DNA of 64,000 nt from PALSA-612 sp963711315 (GTDB taxonomy: Bacteria; Actinomycetota; Thermoleophilia; Gaiellales; Gaiellaceae), in NCBI GenBank assembly GCA_963711315.1, contig CAVQDQ010000003.1, positions 868,001-932,000 of the forward strand, given 5' to 3'. The position numbers and the translations under genes were made by a program. Position 1 is the first letter of the stretch; each line of letters opens with the position of its first letter. The notes under the pieces are model-generated. The model was not told the DNA's origin, made no database searches, and saw only the letters and a list, made by a program, of their open reading frames with translations. Below, in pieces: positions 51,743 through 62,197 of this stretch.

Positions 51743-52078
51743 ATGCCAGAAGAGACCGTCGAGACACCGGTTCTCGACCTCCTCGCCAGCATGACTGCGG
51801 ACTCGATCGAGGCGTCGAGCCTCGACGCGGAGACGTTGATGCTGGTGCGTATCGCCGCGCTGGTCGCGGTCGATGCACCGCCGGTCTCGTATGCCTTCAA
51901 CCTCGAGGCTGCGGGTGAGCTGGAGATCGATCCGGAGCAGGTGCGGGGTGTCCTCGCCGCGGTTGCGCCGATCGTCGGCACCGCTCGTATCGCTTCGGCG
52001 ACGAGCAAGATCGTGCGGGCGCTGGCGCTCGAGCTCGAGGTCGCTGAGCTCGAGGCGGAGGCCGAGGAAGAGGTCTAA
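51743..52078 (+). CDS. Cysteine-free CMD-like protein (paralogue 2)
   Basis: 111 aa from ATG 51743 with a strong AAGGAGG site. It reads MPEETVETPVLDLLASMTAD, SIEASSLDAETLMLVRIAAL, GVLAAVAPIVGTARIASATS, and about half its residues equal those of the gene at 43776. No cysteine. The tail is a run of acidic and hydrophobic residues (ELEVAELEAEAEEEV). It follows operator-like site 3, whereas paralogue 1 has no such site, so the two may be expressed under different conditions. Confidence 0.78.
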   Translation: MPEETVETPVLDLLASMTADSIEASSLDAETLMLVRIAALVAVDAPPVSYAFNLEAAGELEIDPEQVRGVLAAVAPIVGTARIASATSKIVRALALELEVAELEAEAEEEV

Positions 52079-52350
52079 GCCGATCTGGGTCATCTCCCTT
52101 CCCGATCGGCCTGCTCGACACGCAAACAGTGCGCCTCGCCATCGACGGAATGCTCTGGCGTGGGTGGGTCAAGCAGGTCGGAGAGCAGGATCAGGAGCGC
52201 GAGGCAGAGATCACACGCGTGGCGCGAGGTGCTCATCATGACACGTGTGAGTGTCTGCTCGGCACCCTGTTGCCACAGAGTTCCGTGCGCACCGCGGAGC
52301 CTGTTGCGGCAGCGCATGCCGTGCCGAACTTCCGGCCAGAAGGATGAGCG

Positions 52351-53613
<1,263 letters not shown>

Positions 53614-53706
53614 CCTACGGCGCCACGGTGCCGCTCGCCAGGAGGGTAGGGGGAACTGGGCGGTGAGCAAGTACACGCTTCTCCACGACGGCGCTCGGCC
53701 CTTGTA

Positions 53707-53934
53707 CAGCGCTGCAGTGACATCTTCGACCGCGAGAAAACTCCCGCCGATCTAATCGGCGAGCCTCTCACTCCGCACCGGCATCAACCGCAGGCGATCG
53801 AGGTCGCGCGCACCGGAACCGACTACGTGCTCACCACTGGAACGGGGTCGGGGAAGAATCTCGCCCACCTCGTGAGACCGCCTCGAACGTTCCGGGTGGC
53901 AGCGACGCTGCCGATGGCTGCGTCGGGTTGTTAG
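53707..53934 (+). pseudogene. Fragment of a DEAD/DEAH-box helicase
   Basis: The frame reads RCSDIFDREKTPADLIGEPL, TPHRHQPQAIEVARTGTDYV, LTTGTGSGKNLAHLV, that is the Q-like region and Walker A (TGTGSGKN) of a superfamily 2 helicase, without start and without anything beyond motif I. Similarity ends near 53880; a stop at 53932 follows by chance and overlaps the end of DUF2252. The remaining DNA in 53614-53706 shows nothing. Confidence 0.6.
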
Positions 53935-55529
53935 AGGCCTGTTTGGGCTTTGACGCGGCCCGAGGCGACGGCGTCCTGGAGTGCCTTGTAGTCGCGTTCG
54001 TTCTGGTCGGCGTAGGTTTCGGCAAAGGTCGCAACCGCCTGGTCGAAGGTGTCGGCTTTGCCGAGGTAGCTGGAGATCGCGACCCGGTCGCCGGAGCGGG
54101 CGTGGGCGCGCGCGAGCGTCCAGCCGCACGCTCTCCCGTACGCAGCTGCACCCGTTGGAACGGCTGCTTCGAAGGCGTACGAGCCCTTCCAGTCTTTGAG
54201 TTGGCGCACGTAGTAGTCCCGCGGTTGACCGTCCAGACCGGCGGCGACGTGTTGCCAGCCGAGGAAGATGTCGCTGGTCGCCTGCATCAGCCGCTGGCCG
54301 GCAACGACCCGTTGGCCGCAGTTGTTGTACGCGCTCTTGCCGACGAACTGCTCCAGCACCGACGGCTGGGCTTCCTTGACCTGCAGGAAGAGCGGGTCCT
54401 GATCGTCCATGCCAAGGAACAGCAGGATCCAGGCGCGGGTGCCGACGCTCCCGACCCCGACCACTTTGCGGGCCATGTCCGCGTACCGGAACTCTTCGAT
54501 CAGATGGCGGCGGTCGGTCTCGAGCGTACGCCGGTAGCCGCGGATCAGGCCGCGGATCTCGCTCTCGAACGCGTCCCGCTCTGCCTCGGTGGGGATGAGC
54601 TCACCGATCGGGACGATCAGCGGCGGGTCGCTGATGATCCGGTGCTCGCCGTCGACGATGTGGGTCAGCTTCTCGAAGGCGTCCATGCTGTCCTTCGTGC
54701 GAACCTTCGCCAGGTCGGCCTCCTGCTTCTTCAGCCGCTTCGGGTCGACGCCGGCGGTGAACTCCCGAACCGCCTGCTCGACCGGCAGAGCCGCGTACCA
54801 GACCTGGAGGTTACGCAGGCCCGCAAAGGCCGTCATCGCCTTCCGGTAGGCGCGCACCGTGTCGAGCACGACGGTGCGCCGTTCCTTGCCGGAGAAGCCG
54901 TTCTCGCGGCCGCCGATCGCGAAGCTCGCCGCCAGGCGCTTCACGTCCCACTCCCACGGGCCTGGCGCCGTCTCGTCGAAGTCGTTGATGTCGAAGACCA
55001 GGTCGCGCTCGGGCGAGCCGAAGACTCCGAAGTTCGACAGATGCGCGTCCCCGCACAGCTGTACCCGGAGCCCCGAGTTTGGTGTGTTCGCCAGATCCGA
55101 AGCCATGATCAGCGCGCCGCCGCGGTAGAACGCAAACGGCGACACCAGCATCCGGCCGTAGCGGATCGGCACCAGCTCCGGAACCCGCGACACGGCTTGC
55201 TCCTCCAACAACGCGACAGGGTCACGGCGCTTGGAAAACGCGATGTCACCCTGCGTCGACCGGGGAATCTCCGCCCTCGCCGCCTTACCCCTCGCGGCCC
55301 GCTCGCTCGGCGTGAAGTGCGGCACCACCTTCGGCTTGGATGGCGGCTTACCGTCAGTCGGCGGAGACTCCTCTCCAACCTGGCCGGACTCGACAGCGCC
55401 GACAGCGACCGGCGCCTCCGCCGGTTCCTCGTCGGGACGACCTTCGCTGAGCTGCTCGCGCTCGGCCAGGGAACCGGAACCGAGTGAACCCGGATCGCTC
55501 CGTTCGTTGCTCTCGCTGTCGTCCATCAT
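53931..55529 (-). CDS. DUF2252 protein
   Basis: 532 aa from ATG 55529 (AAGGAG upstream). A hydrophilic acidic N-terminal region of about 70 aa precedes the DUF2252 domain: SPFAFYRGGALIMASDLANT, RVQLCGDAHLSNFGVFGSPE, VFDINDFDETAPGPWEWDVK and RLAASF. The GDAHLSNFG and DINDFDET motifs resemble the catalytic HxDxxxxN and metal DFD sites of kinase-like phosphotransferases, so an unknown kinase-type role is likely. The domain is common in actinobacteria and has no settled function. Confidence 0.9.
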   Translation of the reverse strand: MMDDSESNERSDPGSLGSGSLAEREQLSEGRPDEEPAEAPVAVGAVESGQVGEESPPTDGKPPSKPKVVPHFTPSERAARGKAARAEIPRSTQGDIAFSKRRDPVALLEEQAVSRVPELVPIRYGRMLVSPFAFYRGGALIMASDLANTPNSGLRVQLCGDAHLSNFGVFGSPERDLVFDINDFDETAPGPWEWDVKRLAASFAIGGRENGFSGKERRTVVLDTVRAYRKAMTAFAGLRNLQVWYAALPVEQAVREFTAGVDPKRLKKQEADLAKVRTKDSMDAFEKLTHIVDGEHRIISDPPLIVPIGELIPTEAERDAFESEIRGLIRGYRRTLETDRRHLIEEFRYADMARKVVGVGSVGTRAWILLFLGMDDQDPLFLQVKEAQPSVLEQFVGKSAYNNCGQRVVAGQRLMQATSDIFLGWQHVAAGLDGQPRDYYVRQLKDWKGSYAFEAAVPTGAAAYGRACGWTLARAHARSGDRVAISSYLGKADTFDQAVATFAETYADQNERDYKALQDAVASGRVKAQTGL

Positions 55530-55620
55530 CTCTGCTCCTTCCCGCGCCACTTAGTGGCGGCTTTCCCGGGCTGCGTCGAGGGGCGTCCCCCGCGCGCAGC
55601 AGGTCGACGTCGAACCTCGG

Positions 55621-55860
55621 CTACATGGTGTTGACCACGACTTCGCTCGGGCGTGCGATCAGGTAGATGATCACGCCGAGCACCGGCAAGAAGATGATCA
55701 GGACCGTCCACATTGCCTTCGCGAAGCCGCCGTGATCCTGCCGGCGGAAGTTGTCGACGAACACGTGGATGACGACGAAGACCCAGATCACAAAGAAGCA
55801 GAAGAGGATCATCCACCAGACCACGTCCCAGAAACTCGGGTTGTTCGTGTAAACCAGCAC
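55621..55860 (-). CDS. Small two-span membrane protein, PLDc_N type
   Basis: GTG 55860 with AAGGGAG gives 79 aa: VLVYTNNPSFWDVVWWMILF, CFFVIWVFVVIHVFVDNFRR, KAMWTVLIIFLPVLGVIIYL, IARPSEVVV. Two helices flank a loop with RRQDHGGFAKAMW, the plan of phospholipase D N-terminal membrane anchors, here standing alone. A longer reading to 55923 is possible but lacks a site. Operator-like site 4 lies 105 bp upstream. Confidence 0.78.
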   Translation of the reverse strand: MLVYTNNPSFWDVVWWMILFCFFVIWVFVVIHVFVDNFRRQDHGGFAKAMWTVLIIFLPVLGVIIYLIARPSEVVVNTM

Positions 55861-55964
55861 CTGCGCTCCCTTCGCTCGATACCGGAATGAGCCCGGCCGC
55901 CCGTTGTCTCCAATCGTCACCAACCTACGACCCTAAGCCGGCGTAACGAGGACGCGCGTCGGAT

Positions 55965-55978
55965 TTCACTTGGGTGAA
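55965..55978. promoter_or_regulatory. Operator-like site 4 (TTCACCCAAGTGAA on minus strand)
   Basis: The same inverted repeat with one substitution, upstream of the PLDc_N-type gene and read in its direction. A GTTACG hexamer begins 17 bp after it. Confidence 0.5.
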
Positions 55979-56083
55979 CACGATCGGGGGCATCGCCACT
56001 GCCCGCGGAGGAGCGCACGCCACCCACTCCTGCGCGATCTCCTTGCCGACCTCGGTCGCGGATAAGCCTTCGGGTTTGGGTTC

Positions 56084-56216
56084 CTATCCCCGGTTCCGCT
56101 CGGTTTGCCGCCATTCGGCCCAGACGGGCGAGAAGACGGCGCAAGCCGTGGAGATGGTGATGACGATGAAGATGTAGGCGAAGAGCGCGAGGACGACGCC
56201 GAACGAGCCGAAAGCC
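56084..56216 (-). pseudogene. 3' fragment of a YihY/BrkB-type gene
   Basis: The minus strand reads ARAFGSFGVVLALFAYIFIV, ITISTACAVFSPVWAEWRQT, ERNRG and then a stop at 56084. This fits the last span and tail of YihY proteins. It begins abruptly at about 56216, where the carboxypeptidase fragment starts on the other strand. The sequence down to 55985 may be its original continued tail in another frame (LSATEVGKEIAQEWV). Confidence 0.5.
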
Positions 56217-57069
56217 CTGGCGTAGCGTCGGTGAGCGTGATCGTCGGGCCGCCGACGTCGCCGACACCGACCGCCGGCTCCGACAGCAGGAGTCGGTCGT
56301 GTCCATCGCCGCCGGAGAGCAATTGACCGAACGGGAGGCGCTGCAGGCACTGCTGCTGCCGTCGGCGAACAACATCGCCGCAGTGCTGGCGCGATGGGAC
56401 GCCGGCTCGGAGGACCGGTTTGTTGCCCGGATGAATGCCACCGCACGGTCGCTGGGCATGACCCGCACCCGCTACACCGACCCGAGCGGCTACGACGCCG
56501 CAAGCGTGTCGACTGCCGCCGACCAGGTGCGCCTCGTCGATCGGGCCATGCGCCTGCCGGTATTCGCGAGCATCGTCGCCACACCGAGCGCGACGCTGCC
56601 GGTCGTTGGCACCGTGCACAACACCAACAGATTGCTCGGGCACAACGGGTTCGTCGGCGTCAAGACCGGCTCGACCGCCGCGGCCGGCGGCTGCTTCGCC
56701 TTCCGGGCCATCCGCTGGATCGACGGCAAGCGGACGACGATCACCGGGGTCGTGTTGGGTCAGCCCGGCCACGACCAGGTCGAGGCGGGTCTCGCGGCGG
56801 CCGACGCCATGGTCGACCGCATCGCCGGTGATGGGGCTACGCCAGATCTAGGGCAGCCAACCTTGCCACCACTAACTGCGCCCGGGAAGCCATCGACCAC
56901 GGCTGCGCGCCCCCGTAGGCGACCCGAGACACGATCCAAGGGTGCAGCCGTGACCAGCACGCTCGGGAGAGAACCGGCCTACGCAATCACCGAGGGTCGA
57001 GCGAGCGGAGGATCATCGGGCTCAGGCTCCAGCGCAGCAGAGCTCCGCCCACGCGCGGATCGCCAGTGA
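56217..57069 (+). pseudogene. D-alanyl-D-alanine carboxypeptidase (S11), N-terminus missing
   Basis: The readable part (GTG 56299 onward, open to about 56217) has LLLPSANNIAAVLARWDAGS with the SxN motif and GHNGFVGVKTGSTAAAGGCF with the KTG motif of penicillin-binding proteins. The N-terminal domain with the catalytic SxxK is absent, so the product cannot be active as it stands. A Pro/Arg-rich tail follows. The cut at 56217 coincides with the end of the YihY fragment. The last 80 bp overlap the SixA gene antisense. Confidence 0.75.
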
Positions 57070-57494
57070 AGGACAGCTTTGCGACCGCGCCCTTCTTCAG
57101 CTCGAGGCGGAGTGCACCTTCGTCTCCGCAGGCAATTAGCGAGGCCAAGCCGGATAGGTGCGGCTCGTGACCGACGAGCGCAACCGAAGAGCGCTCGCTC
57201 TGCGCCTGCAGGACCCTCGAGGGCAGCCTCTGGTTGGCGTATCGCCTCGAGCGCCGAGCAGCGCTCCGGCGCAGGCCAGGCAAGCTCCTCGTGGAGGATC
57301 TCTGCGGTCTCCCACGCCCTTGTGTACGGGCTCGCCTGCACGACGTCGACCTCAGCGACAATGCGGCCCAGTCCCCGGGCAGCGCTACGGAAGCGAGCGA
57401 TGCCGCGTGCGGTGAGAGGTCGCGCCCCGTCGTTCGGCCAGCGAGCGGAGTCCCGCTGCTCCGCAATCGCGTGACGCACGATGTAGACGTCCAT
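56987..57494 (-). pseudogene. sixA: SixA-type phosphohistidine phosphatase, frameshifted
   Basis: From ATG 57494: MDVYIVRHAIAEQRDSARWP with the RHG-like histidine, NDGARPLTARGIARFRSAAR, ASPYTRAWETAEIL. Then the frame must change to SERSSVALVGHEPHLSGLAS with the second histidine, and continues to SPMILRSLDPR at 56987. A one-base indel near 57215-57240 accounts for it. Joined length is about 169 aa, normal for SixA, which removes phosphate from histidine-phosphorylated proteins. It lies 22 nt after the CYTH-CHAD gene. Confidence 0.82.
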
Positions 57495-57516
57495 AGCTCA
57501 GTCCGCGCCCTCTCCT

Positions 57517-59016
57517 TCACATCCACGAGCGGAGACTCGGCGATGCGAGCTTCTTCCAAGCCTTCTTCAAACGTTTTCGATCCCGCGCAGCGGAAGCGCG
57601 CTCTAGACCCGCCAGCTCGCCCGCTGCGAACACGCCGTGCGTCGATCGGCTACCGCGCGCCCACTCGCCGAGCCAGCGCTCGGCCGAGACGGCGTCGTTG
57701 ATGTCCCCGAGCACTTCCTGGAGGCCGGCCGCGGCTGCGGCGAACGTCCGCGCTCGCCGGCCGACGAGGGGCGCGGCGGCCTCGGCTGCGTAGCGGACGC
57801 GCTTCGTACGAATGCGCAAAGAGTGGAGCTCGCCGTCCGAGGGCACGTCGCCGAGGGTCTTCGCAAGCTTGGCGAGCGAACGCCACGGCCCGCGCACGAG
57901 GCCGGGAATGACAGTCGCCGCCGGGAGGTCGGCCTCGAGCGCGAGCGCTGGCTCGTTCGCAGCCGCGACCAGACGATCGAGGAGCGTGAGATAGCGGTTG
58001 TCTCGAAGCGTGGCGAGCAGCTCGGTGTGAGCCGAGTCGCGAGAGGCTTCGAGCGCGGCCAGCACACGAGCAGCGCCGCGAGAGCTCGACTCCGGGAGCT
58101 GTGCCGCGCGTTCGCGCATGCGCTCGAGGAACACGTCGCCGTCGCGAACGGCGCCGAGGACTCGCCCGAGCCACCGCAGCTCGTCTCGGAGCGCTGCGGC
58201 CCAGTCAGGATCGATGAGCGACCCGAACGTCCTCAGATCCGACCGCAGGCGACGCGTCGCCACACGCGCTTGATGGACTCCCTCGGGGTCGGCGTCGAGT
58301 CGCATCACCGGGTCGTGCTCGATCAGCCGGATCACCGAGGCGGCGATCGCGCGGCGTACGACGTCTCCGCCGGTGGCGCCCGACGCCAGCGTCGGAAGAG
58401 GGACCTCGGGCGGCTGCGACGCACGCGGCCCGAGCGCCCGAATGTACTTCGTCGTTGCATCGGGCTCACTGGCTCCGGCCTCCTGGAGCCGCTCGACGAG
58501 GGCATCGAGCAGGGAACGTGGCGTCGCGTTACGGATCTCGATCTCGAGCTCGCGGAACCGGGCCGCGATGCGGCGCCCCTCGAGCACGGAGACCTCGTCG
58601 TCGAGAACCTCGGCCAGCAGGTGGCCGTCGCCGTCGCGCAGCTCGATCCCTCGCCGCACGGTTCTCAGCCGGGTCTGCGGCCGGAGCTCGACTTTGCGGA
58701 TGAATGCGCGCACGAGGTCCACGGCCGCGCTCGGCGGCTGACGAGGGCTGCCCCGGAAAACGAGCTCGGGCCGCACGAGGAGCACGCCGTCGCTCTCGGC
58801 GGGGAGCTTGACCGTCCATCCCTCTCCGGGCCGATGGCGGACGTTCACCCTCCAGCGAGCCAGCCGGAGATCCTCGGTGTCGAAGTACGTCGTTGACAGG
58901 CGCTGTGGCTCTCTCGCCACGAGCTGCAATCCGTCCGCGAGCCCGTCGAGGCTCGGCATTCGAAACGAAGGGCCGGCGGCCAGCTTTACCTCGCGCTCGG
59001 ACGGCGACGCGGTCAC
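57517..59016 (-). CDS. CYTH-CHAD domain protein (polyphosphate-associated)
   Basis: 499 aa from GTG 59016, which overlaps the ppk stop (GTGA). The N-terminal CYTH domain has EREVKLAAGPSFRMPSLDG (the ExExK signature) and basic residues along the tunnel. The C-terminal CHAD domain (about 215-495) is helical with many Arg/His: HQARVATRRLRSDLRTFGSL, LRDELRWLGRVLGAVRDGDV, RIRTKRVRYAAEA. CHAD domains bind polyphosphate and CYTH enzymes cleave triphosphates. Its coupling with ppk supports a polyphosphate role. Confidence 0.92.
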   Translation of the reverse strand: MTASPSEREVKLAAGPSFRMPSLDGLADGLQLVAREPQRLSTTYFDTEDLRLARWRVNVRHRPGEGWTVKLPAESDGVLLVRPELVFRGSPRQPPSAAVDLVRAFIRKVELRPQTRLRTVRRGIELRDGDGHLLAEVLDDEVSVLEGRRIAARFRELEIEIRNATPRSLLDALVERLQEAGASEPDATTKYIRALGPRASQPPEVPLPTLASGATGGDVVRRAIAASVIRLIEHDPVMRLDADPEGVHQARVATRRLRSDLRTFGSLIDPDWAAALRDELRWLGRVLGAVRDGDVFLERMRERAAQLPESSSRGAARVLAALEASRDSAHTELLATLRDNRYLTLLDRLVAAANEPALALEADLPAATVIPGLVRGPWRSLAKLAKTLGDVPSDGELHSLRIRTKRVRYAAEAAAPLVGRRARTFAAAAAGLQEVLGDINDAVSAERWLGEWARGSRSTHGVFAAGELAGLERASAARDRKRLKKAWKKLASPSLRSWM

Positions 59017-61145
59017 GCGGACGATGCGCGGCCCGCCCTCGCCTCCGCGAGCTCGCGGAGGCGCTGCTGGGAGTCGATTCCGATCGTCGTCGGCACCTTC
59101 GTCCAGCCGTGCGGCCCGAGCTCCCAGGCGAGGACGTCGTCGGCGAGGTTCGCCAGGAGGATCTCCTCTAGCCGTGCCTGGAGCTCGGGGTCGCTCACGG
59201 GCGCGACGCACTCGACGCGGCCGCCGAGATTCCGCGGCATGAGATCGGCCGAGCCGATCCAGTAGTGAGGGCCGCGGGCGGCGCTCCCGAACCGGAAGAT
59301 GCGCGAGTGCTCGAGGTAGTCGCCGACGATCGAGCGCACGCGGATCCTCTCGGACAGGCCTTTCACGCCCGGCCGCAGGCAGCAGATGCCGCGGACGATG
59401 AGATCGATCGTCGCTCCGGCAGAGGAGGCCGCGTAGAGCGCGTCGATGATCTCTGTATCCACGAGGCTGTTCACCTTGATGGCGATGCGCCCGTCCGCGC
59501 GCCCCTCCTGGCGGATGAACTCCAGGAGCTGCGGCCGTAGCGTGTCCGGTGCGACCAGGAGCTTCCGGTGGTCGGATGTGTTCGAAAAGCCGGTTAGGCT
59601 GTTGAAGAGATCCGCCACGTCCGCAGTCAGGTCCGGGTCTGCCGAGAGCAAGCCCACGTCCTCGTACACCGTGGCGGTCTCCGGGTTGTAGTTGCCGGTG
59701 CCTATGTGGCAGTAGCGCCGGATGGTCTTTCCCTCCCTGCGGACGACGAGCACGCTCTTCGCGTGCGTCTTGAGGCCGACGACGCCGTACACGACGTGGA
59801 CTCCGGCCTTCTCGAGCGTCCGCGCCCAGGCAATGTTCGCTTCCTCGTCTCCTCGAGCGGTGAGCTCGACGACCACGACCGTCTCCTTGCCGGCGGCGGC
59901 GGCGCGGCTCAGCGACTGGAGAATAGGCGCCTCGCCTTCATCCGACGTCCTGTAAATCGTCTGCTTGATCGCGAGAACGTCCGGGTCGTCCGCGGCACGG
60001 TCGACGAACGCCTCCACCGACGTCGAGAAGCGGTCATAGGGGTGGTGGACGAGGATGTCGCCCTGGCGAAGCACCGCGAAGATGTCGATCGGGTCGCCGA
60101 GGGACGATCCGACCTGCGGGGGAGTCACACCCGCCCAGGGCTTTGCCTTCAGGGCGGGCCGGTTCAGCTCCATGAGTGACCAGAGGGCGCCGAGGTCTAC
60201 GAGGCCGTCGATCGCATACAGGTCGGACCGGCCGAGGCCGAGCTCCCGGAGAAGCATCGAGCTAAGGACCTGTGGCATCGAGGATGCCACTTCCAGACGG
60301 ACCGCCTCCGGCGAGCGCCGCCGCCTCTGGAGAAGTGACTCGAGCGTCTCCAGCAGGTCGCCTGCCTCGTCGACCTCCACGTCGAAGTCGGCGTCACGTG
60401 TCACGCGGAAGAGATACTGGCCGACGACCTCCATCCCGGGAAACAGCCGGTCGAGGTGCGCAGCGATAACCTGCCCGAGGGGAACCAGGCGCCGGCCGCC
60501 GGGAACCATGAGGAAACGTGGAAGACGCGGCGGGATCTTCACGCGGGCGAAACGCCGGGCCCCGGTCTCTCGGTCACGGACGACGACTGCGAGGTTCAGC
60601 GAGAGGTCGGAGATGTACGGAAACGGGTGGGAAGGGTCGACGGCGAGCGGCGTCATCACGGGAAAGACGCGCTCCTCGAAGATCTCGCGCAGCGCCTCTC
60701 GCTGGCTCTTCTTCAAGTCGTCCCAGTCGACGATATGTAGGCCACCCGCCCTCAACCGTGGACGGACCTGACGCTCAAAGATCTCCGTCTGGCGCGCCAC
60801 GAGCCTCTCGACCCGTTCTCGAATCGCATCGAGCTGCTCGCGCGGGCTCATACCGTCCGGGGAGGAGCCCGGCACGCCGGCGATCGCCTGCTCGCGAAGG
60901 CCGGATACTCGAATCTGAAAGAACTCGTCGAGATTTTGGCTGACGATCGCGAGGAACTTCGCGCAATCAAGGGGCGGGCGGGCATCGTCCTCGGCGAGAG
61001 CGAGGACGCGCTCATTGAAGTCGAGCTGTGAAAGCTCGCGGTTCCAGAAACGGGTGGCAGTGGTCCGCTTGGTTCGCTTTGGCCGGAGCTCAGCCTCGTC
61101 GTCGAGCTCCACGGCGTCGTCTCGCCCGATCACCTTCGCTCTCAT
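59013..61145 (-). CDS. ppk: Polyphosphate kinase 1
   Basis: 710 aa, standard length. Landmarks: FWNRELSQLDFNERVLALAE, NLDEFFQIRVSGLREQ (N domain), DPSHPFPYISDLSLNLAVVV, LVHHPYDRFSTSVEAFV, DPDVLAIKQTIYRTS, and the catalytic histidine in GLKTHAKSVLVVRREG followed by CHIGTGNYNPETA. It reversibly transfers ATP gamma-phosphate to polyphosphate. It is the first gene in the ppk, CYTH-CHAD, sixA operon. Confidence 0.97.
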   Translation of the reverse strand: MRAKVIGRDDAVELDDEAELRPKRTKRTTATRFWNRELSQLDFNERVLALAEDDARPPLDCAKFLAIVSQNLDEFFQIRVSGLREQAIAGVPGSSPDGMSPREQLDAIRERVERLVARQTEIFERQVRPRLRAGGLHIVDWDDLKKSQREALREIFEERVFPVMTPLAVDPSHPFPYISDLSLNLAVVVRDRETGARRFARVKIPPRLPRFLMVPGGRRLVPLGQVIAAHLDRLFPGMEVVGQYLFRVTRDADFDVEVDEAGDLLETLESLLQRRRRSPEAVRLEVASSMPQVLSSMLLRELGLGRSDLYAIDGLVDLGALWSLMELNRPALKAKPWAGVTPPQVGSSLGDPIDIFAVLRQGDILVHHPYDRFSTSVEAFVDRAADDPDVLAIKQTIYRTSDEGEAPILQSLSRAAAAGKETVVVVELTARGDEEANIAWARTLEKAGVHVVYGVVGLKTHAKSVLVVRREGKTIRRYCHIGTGNYNPETATVYEDVGLLSADPDLTADVADLFNSLTGFSNTSDHRKLLVAPDTLRPQLLEFIRQEGRADGRIAIKVNSLVDTEIIDALYAASSAGATIDLIVRGICCLRPGVKGLSERIRVRSIVGDYLEHSRIFRFGSAARGPHYWIGSADLMPRNLGGRVECVAPVSDPELQARLEEILLANLADDVLAWELGPHGWTKVPTTIGIDSQQRLRELAEARAGRASSA

Positions 61146-61218
61146 CGAATCATCCTAGCGGCGCGGATTCGAACCTTCCGGCATGATTGCCGCCCCAGCC
61201 ACGAGAAAGGACCCGACC

Positions 61219-62025
61219 ATGGCCACCGCGACAAAGCCGCAACGACTTTCCGATCAGGACGTCGCCGAGCTACTCGCCCTGACGAAGGGTGCCGACAGCG
61301 TCGAGCTCAAGCTGACGGTGCCGGTGTCCGACCGAAGCAAGGGCGCGGCGGCGCTGGGAGTCGATCCTCTCGACGCCCAGATTCGACAGGTGTTCTTCTT
61401 CGACACTCCTGACCTTACGCTCAACAAGAGCGGCCTCGTCGTACGTGCCCGCCGCGTACAGCGGAAGGGAGACGACACGGTTGTGAAGCTGCGACCCGTC
61501 GTTCCGAGCGAGCTGCCTGGAAAGCTGCGGCGCTCGCCGAACTTCGGAGTCGAGGTCGATGCGATGCCGGGCGGCTTCATCTGCTCGGGATCGATGAAGC
61601 GCGCGCTGCCGCAGCCCCAAGTCAGAGCCGCTGTGGCGGGGGATCGCCCGGTCCGAAAGTTGTTCTCCAAGGAGCAGCGGTCGTTGTACGCTGCGCACGC
61701 ACCCGAAGGGCTTGAGCTGGACGACCTCTTGATTCTCGGCCCGTTATCGGTGCTCAAGCTGAGGTTCTCACCTAAGGGGTACGCCCGCAAGCTCGTTGCG
61801 GAGCTCTGGCTCTACCCGGACAACTCAATGATCCTCGAGCTGTCGACGAAGTGCCAGCCGTCGGAGGCGTTCCAAGTCGCGGCCGAGACACGAGCGTTCC
61901 TGACGAAGCATGGCGTCGATCTCACCGGCGAGCAGGAGACGAAGACGAAGAAGGCGCTCGAGTACTTCGCGGAGCAGTTGGGCACCGACGCCGAGCCCAC
62001 CACCCCACCCGGGGACGGCGACTAG
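61219..62025 (+). CDS. CYTH-like domain protein divergent from ppk
   Basis: 268 aa from ATG 61219 (GAAAGGA upstream). VELKLTVPVSDRSKGAAALG holds a CYTH-type ExK strand, with VFFFDTPDLTLNKSGLVVRA, DTVVKLRPVVPSELPGKLRR and KLRFSPKGYARKLVAELWLY as further strands with the Arg/Lys of the tunnel. It lacks a CHAD domain. Probable triphosphate-binding or adenylate-cyclase-type protein. The divergent place beside ppk suggests a shared polyphosphate theme. Confidence 0.8.
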   Translation: MATATKPQRLSDQDVAELLALTKGADSVELKLTVPVSDRSKGAAALGVDPLDAQIRQVFFFDTPDLTLNKSGLVVRARRVQRKGDDTVVKLRPVVPSELPGKLRRSPNFGVEVDAMPGGFICSGSMKRALPQPQVRAAVAGDRPVRKLFSKEQRSLYAAHAPEGLELDDLLILGPLSVLKLRFSPKGYARKLVAELWLYPDNSMILELSTKCQPSEAFQVAAETRAFLTKHGVDLTGEQETKTKKALEYFAEQLGTDAEPTTPPGDGD

Positions 62026-62197
62026 TAGTTTCGCAGGTCCCCGTGCGCGCACGACGATCCACGCGGGCGATCTCAGCTCCGTCGCTCACGAGTGTCACGG
62101 TCGAGGCGCACCGCAGCGGTGGAGAAAGGCGACGCGACCTGCTGGAACGGCTTCTGCGCGTTGTCTTTGCTCGTGTGGCCCTAGGAGAGCGACGCTC

